From positions 1 to 27,278 of the forward strand of contig JAFGIA010000295.1 in assembly GCA_016929795.1 (NCBI GenBank): a stretch of DNA of 27,278 nt, read 5' to 3'. The notes under the pieces were generated by a model. That model worked only from the letters and a program-made list of their open reading frames with translations. It was not told the origin of the DNA and did not search any database. Made by a program: the position numbers and the translations under genes. The DNA is from Anaerolineae bacterium. GTDB taxonomy: Bacteria > Chloroflexota > Anaerolineae > JAAYZQ01. Positions 24,886 to 27,278 of the stretch are shown here, one piece after another (the stretch's first letter is position 1; each line of letters begins with the position of its first letter).

Positions 24886-26085
24886 ATGATTGGCGGGACG
24901 TGGAAATCAGAGATGTGCCAGTTCGAGGACGAAAGGACGGGGCGAACGATCACGCGGCTGACGGCTACCGGCAACAACGTGCACCTCTACTTTACCGAAA
25001 ACTCGTTCGACGCGGTCGAGAATACTATCGTCTTTCTGTCTGACCGGGCGTCGGGGGTGGACCGCGCGCCACACGAGGACCCGTGTTACAACCTGTTCCG
25101 CCTGAGCCTGGAGAGCGGCGAGATCGTGCAGCTCACCGACGAGCCGGACGGCGTCAAGGGGGTCACCAAGACGCCAGATAGCCGCCTCATCGTGTGGGTT
25201 TCGGGCAACGAGATCCGCTTGCTGGATGGTGCGACAGGCGAGGTGACGACGGTGTACACAGAGGGCGATGGCTTTCACATCGGTTCACCTTCTATCAGTG
25301 CCAACCGGCGCGCCGTAGCCTTTTGCCGCAATGAGCCGGCGCTCGTCTACCGCGGGCCGAACTATGGTGGGTTTAAGGAGAGTTATTACCACATCAAGGA
25401 TGGGCGGATCGCATTGGCCTATCTCGACGGCTCGGGTTGGCTCGACGTGTGGCGCGACACGCATTGGCTGGGCCATTTCCAGTTTGCACCTGACGATCCA
25501 ACCCTCGGCACCTTTTGCCACGAAGGCCCGTGGCACCTGGTGACGCAGCGCATCTGGCTGCTCGACTTTTGCGCGCACAGGGCGTGGCCCTGTTTCCGGC
25601 AGGCGGAGCAGGATTCTGTCGGGCACGAGTTCTGGACGCGGGACGGTTACATCTTTTTCGACAACCGTGGCCCGGGACACGACGGCACAATCACCTCGGA
25701 CCGCACCCAGGCGGTGGCGCGCGAGGTTGCCGTCAAGGAGAGCACACGGCACGGGGCCGCAGCCCGTGGCGGCATGATCCCATTTGTCGGCCTGGCCGAC
25801 CGCACGGGCCGGGTGGTCCGGCGCATCGACATGCCCTACTATTGCAACCACTATCACGCGGACCCGCAGAATCACTGGCTGGTGGGCGACGACGTCGACG
25901 ATCTGGTGCTGATCGACATCTCGGGTCAAGAGGCGGCGCTGCGCGTGTTGTGTGGCCATGGCACGTCGTGGCACACCCAGTCGAGCCACTGCCACCCGAC
26001 GTGGAGCTGGGACGGCAGCCGCATCCTCTTTGCGTCGGACCGCGGCGGGCACGTGAACCTCTATCTCGTCGAGCCGGGGGTGTGA
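24886..26085 (+). CDS. ogl: Oligogalacturonate lyase, PL22
   Basis: 399-residue seven-bladed beta-propeller lyase, cytoplasmic (no signal peptide), splitting unsaturated and saturated oligogalacturonates to 5-keto-4-deoxyuronate units. Family marks: TRLTATGNNVHLYFTENSF, blade repeats (NLFRLSLESGEIVQLTD), HFQFAPDDPTLGTFCHEGPW, and the Mn-binding region with H322/H324 (NHYHADP) and Q365, H368, H370 (HTQSSHCHPTW). The Q-x2-H-x-H pattern is as in the characterised Yersinia enzyme. It is the key reason for assigning the locus to pectin. The 41-bp gap before it is purine-rich with AAGGGAG near the start. Confidence 0.95.
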   Translation: MIGGTWKSEMCQFEDERTGRTITRLTATGNNVHLYFTENSFDAVENTIVFLSDRASGVDRAPHEDPCYNLFRLSLESGEIVQLTDEPDGVKGVTKTPDSRLIVWVSGNEIRLLDGATGEVTTVYTEGDGFHIGSPSISANRRAVAFCRNEPALVYRGPNYGGFKESYYHIKDGRIALAYLDGSGWLDVWRDTHWLGHFQFAPDDPTLGTFCHEGPWHLVTQRIWLLDFCAHRAWPCFRQAEQDSVGHEFWTRDGYIFFDNRGPGHDGTITSDRTQAVAREVAVKESTRHGAAARGGMIPFVGLADRTGRVVRRIDMPYYCNHYHADPQNHWLVGDDVDDLVLIDISGQEAALRVLCGHGTSWHTQSSHCHPTWSWDGSRILFASDRGGHVNLYLVEPGV

Positions 26086-26086
26086 C

Positions 26087-27163
26087 GTGAAGGCGGCGAT
26101 TCTCTACAACGATCGAGACATCCGCGTGGGGAACGCGCCCGATCCCCGCGTGGGGCCGGGCGAGGTGTTGATCGGCACCTGTTACGCGGGCATCTGTGGC
26201 ACCGACCTGCACATCTACCGGGGCGAGTTTCACAGCCGCGTGACCTACCCGGCGATCCTGGGGCATGAGTTTGGCGGCCTTGTCCAGGAAGTGGGCCAGG
26301 GCGTGACCGGCTTCCGGGTCGGTGATCGGGTGGTGGTCGATCCGATCCTCTCCTGCCACCGCTGCCCCGCCTGCCTGTCGGGCCACCTGAACGCCTGCCA
26401 GCAGCTCAAGCTGTTGGGCGTCGAGTACAGCGGCGGCTTTGGACAGTACGTCGTCGCCCCGGCCGACAGGGTCTACCCGCTGCCAGACGAGGTCCCGATG
26501 CGGCATGCGTCGATGGTCGAGATGTATGCCCTGGGCCACCACATCCTGCAGCGCGGGCGCGTGCAGCCAGGTGAGAGCGTGGGCATCCTCGGGGCGGGCA
26601 AGCTGGGACTGTCGGTGCTCGACGTGCTGTGCCACAGCGCCAGCCCGGGCCTGACCATGGCCGCCGATCTTCAGCCTTCCCGGCTGGTGGTTGCGCGCCA
26701 ATTGGGCGCCGAGTATGCCGTGAACCTGCACGACGAGGATCCTGTAGCCCTGGCCCTGGAGATCACCGGGGGGGTGGGCCTCGACTGCGTAATCGAGGCA
26801 GTGGGTCACTATCACATTGTCGACGGCAGAGACCCACCCCTGGCCCAGGCGGTCAAGATGATCCGCAACGGCGGCCGGATCGTGACCGCCGGCCTGGGTG
26901 AACAGCTCTCGGCGGTCCATTTCAAGACGCTGGTGCTGAAAGAAGCCGAGATGATCGCTTCGCGGGTGACGCTGGGCGAGTTTCCGCGCGCGATGCGGCT
27001 GATGGCGCGGGGGCTGCTGCACCCCGACCTGCTGATCACGCACTGCCTGCCGCTCGCCCAGGTGACGCGGGCGTTCCAGCAGGTGGATGGCGAGGACCCG
27101 GAGACGCTGAAGGTGGTGCTCGACCTGGAACGCGCCGAGGAGGACGCCGATGCGACAATCTAG
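26087..27163 (+). CDS. Zinc-dependent medium-chain dehydrogenase, substrate unknown
   Basis: 358 residues. Catalytic zinc ligands C37 (GICGTD) and H60/E61 (LGHEFGG); structural zinc cysteines C90, C93, C96 and C104; Rossmann motif GILGAGKLG. The start is GTG 26087, 1 bp after the lyase stop (TGA-C-GTG), with GGGGGTG upstream. Relatives include threonine, sorbitol, galactitol-phosphate and aldonate dehydrogenases. Here it may interconvert a uronate/aldonate pair upstream of the UxuA-like dehydratase, but the sequence does not fix the substrate. Confidence 0.85.
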   Translation: MKAAILYNDRDIRVGNAPDPRVGPGEVLIGTCYAGICGTDLHIYRGEFHSRVTYPAILGHEFGGLVQEVGQGVTGFRVGDRVVVDPILSCHRCPACLSGHLNACQQLKLLGVEYSGGFGQYVVAPADRVYPLPDEVPMRHASMVEMYALGHHILQRGRVQPGESVGILGAGKLGLSVLDVLCHSASPGLTMAADLQPSRLVVARQLGAEYAVNLHDEDPVALALEITGGVGLDCVIEAVGHYHIVDGRDPPLAQAVKMIRNGGRIVTAGLGEQLSAVHFKTLVLKEAEMIASRVTLGEFPRAMRLMARGLLHPDLLITHCLPLAQVTRAFQQVDGEDPETLKVVLDLERAEEDADATI

Positions 27164-27278
27164 GCTGAACGGTATGGACGCGGCCGTGTCCGCGGTGTGG
27201 ATGGGCTGCTGGGCGCTGGCGGGCGACGCGACGTGGGGGCCGCAGGACGAGGCGGATTCGATCGCCACGGTGCACGCG
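27150..27278 (+). CDS. Aldo/keto reductase, N-terminal fragment (cut by window edge)
   Basis: ATG 27150 opens 43 codons to the window end. The product MRQSRLNGMDAAVSAVWMGC continues with WALAG, WGPQDEADSIATVHA, the beginning of an aldo/keto reductase barrel (R-LG...VS-x-GLGCW and D-x-SIATIHAA patterns). GAGGAGG lies 6 bases before the start, inside the end of the dehydrogenase gene, which it overlaps by 14 bp, so the two are co-translated. Catalytic Tyr/Lys/His lie beyond the window; reduction of an aldehyde or keto sugar is likely. Confidence 0.8.
   Translation, partial: MRQSRLNGMDAAVSAVWMGCWALAGDATWGPQDEADSIATVHA

Noticed and set aside
25733..27268. 511-codon minus-strand open frame
   Set aside because: It is antisense to the lyase and dehydrogenase genes; composition typical of a shadow frame.

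Overview
The window is GC-rich, densely packed bacterial DNA. It most resembles a member of the Chloroflexota (Anaerolineae/Caldilineae type). This rests on the lipoprotein binding proteins with long Val-Glu-Val-Glu-Lys linkers after the lipobox, the large GAF/kinase sensor proteins, and the overall style of the peptide-type ABC transporters carrying sugars. That assignment is inference from gene style; no rRNA or tRNA gene is present to prove it.

Layout. Positions 1-3589 lie on the minus strand and read right to left: a LacI-family repressor behind a near-consensus promoter and a perfect operator, then a lipoprotein solute-binding protein, then the start of an Opp/Dpp-type permease cut by the window edge (TTG start). 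From 3751 everything reads on the plus strand. First comes a very large one-protein signalling system (LacI-type sugar sensor, GAF-like region, histidine kinase, degenerate receiver, true receiver, AraC DNA-binding domain). A 466-bp control region follows. Then comes a long, tightly spaced run, probably one operon: a second complete Opp/Dpp-type transporter (binding protein, two permeases, two ATPases), GH105 unsaturated rhamnogalacturonyl hydrolase, a cytoplasmic GH28 polygalacturonase-family enzyme, a PCC/DUF296 protein, a second LacI-type sensor with no kinase or DNA-binding output, an IolB-family isomerase, KduD, KdgK, KDPG aldolase, a UxuA-like mannonate dehydratase, KdgF, oligogalacturonate lyase (PL22), a zinc alcohol dehydrogenase, and the start of an aldo/keto reductase cut by the right edge.

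How it works together (family knowledge plus inference): this is an intracellular pectin-oligosaccharide utilisation locus. The transporters import oligogalacturonides or rhamnogalacturonan fragments. PL22, GH105 and GH28, none of which has a visible signal peptide, cut them in the cytoplasm. KdgF opens the unsaturated uronate, the IolB-like protein takes the place normally held by KduI, KduD makes 2-keto-3-deoxygluconate, KdgK phosphorylates it, and the aldolase yields pyruvate and glyceraldehyde 3-phosphate. UxuA and the dehydrogenases suggest a side branch for saturated uronates. No secreted pectinase is seen.

Two points stand out. (1) Two paralogous LacI-type sensors that have lost the LacI helix-turn-helix: one is fused to a full phosphorelay ending in AraC, the other has no output at all. 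(2) Three copies of an 80-81 bp hairpin element with about 12-bp terminal inverted repeats and about 8-bp target duplications, each placed at a gene boundary in this regulon.
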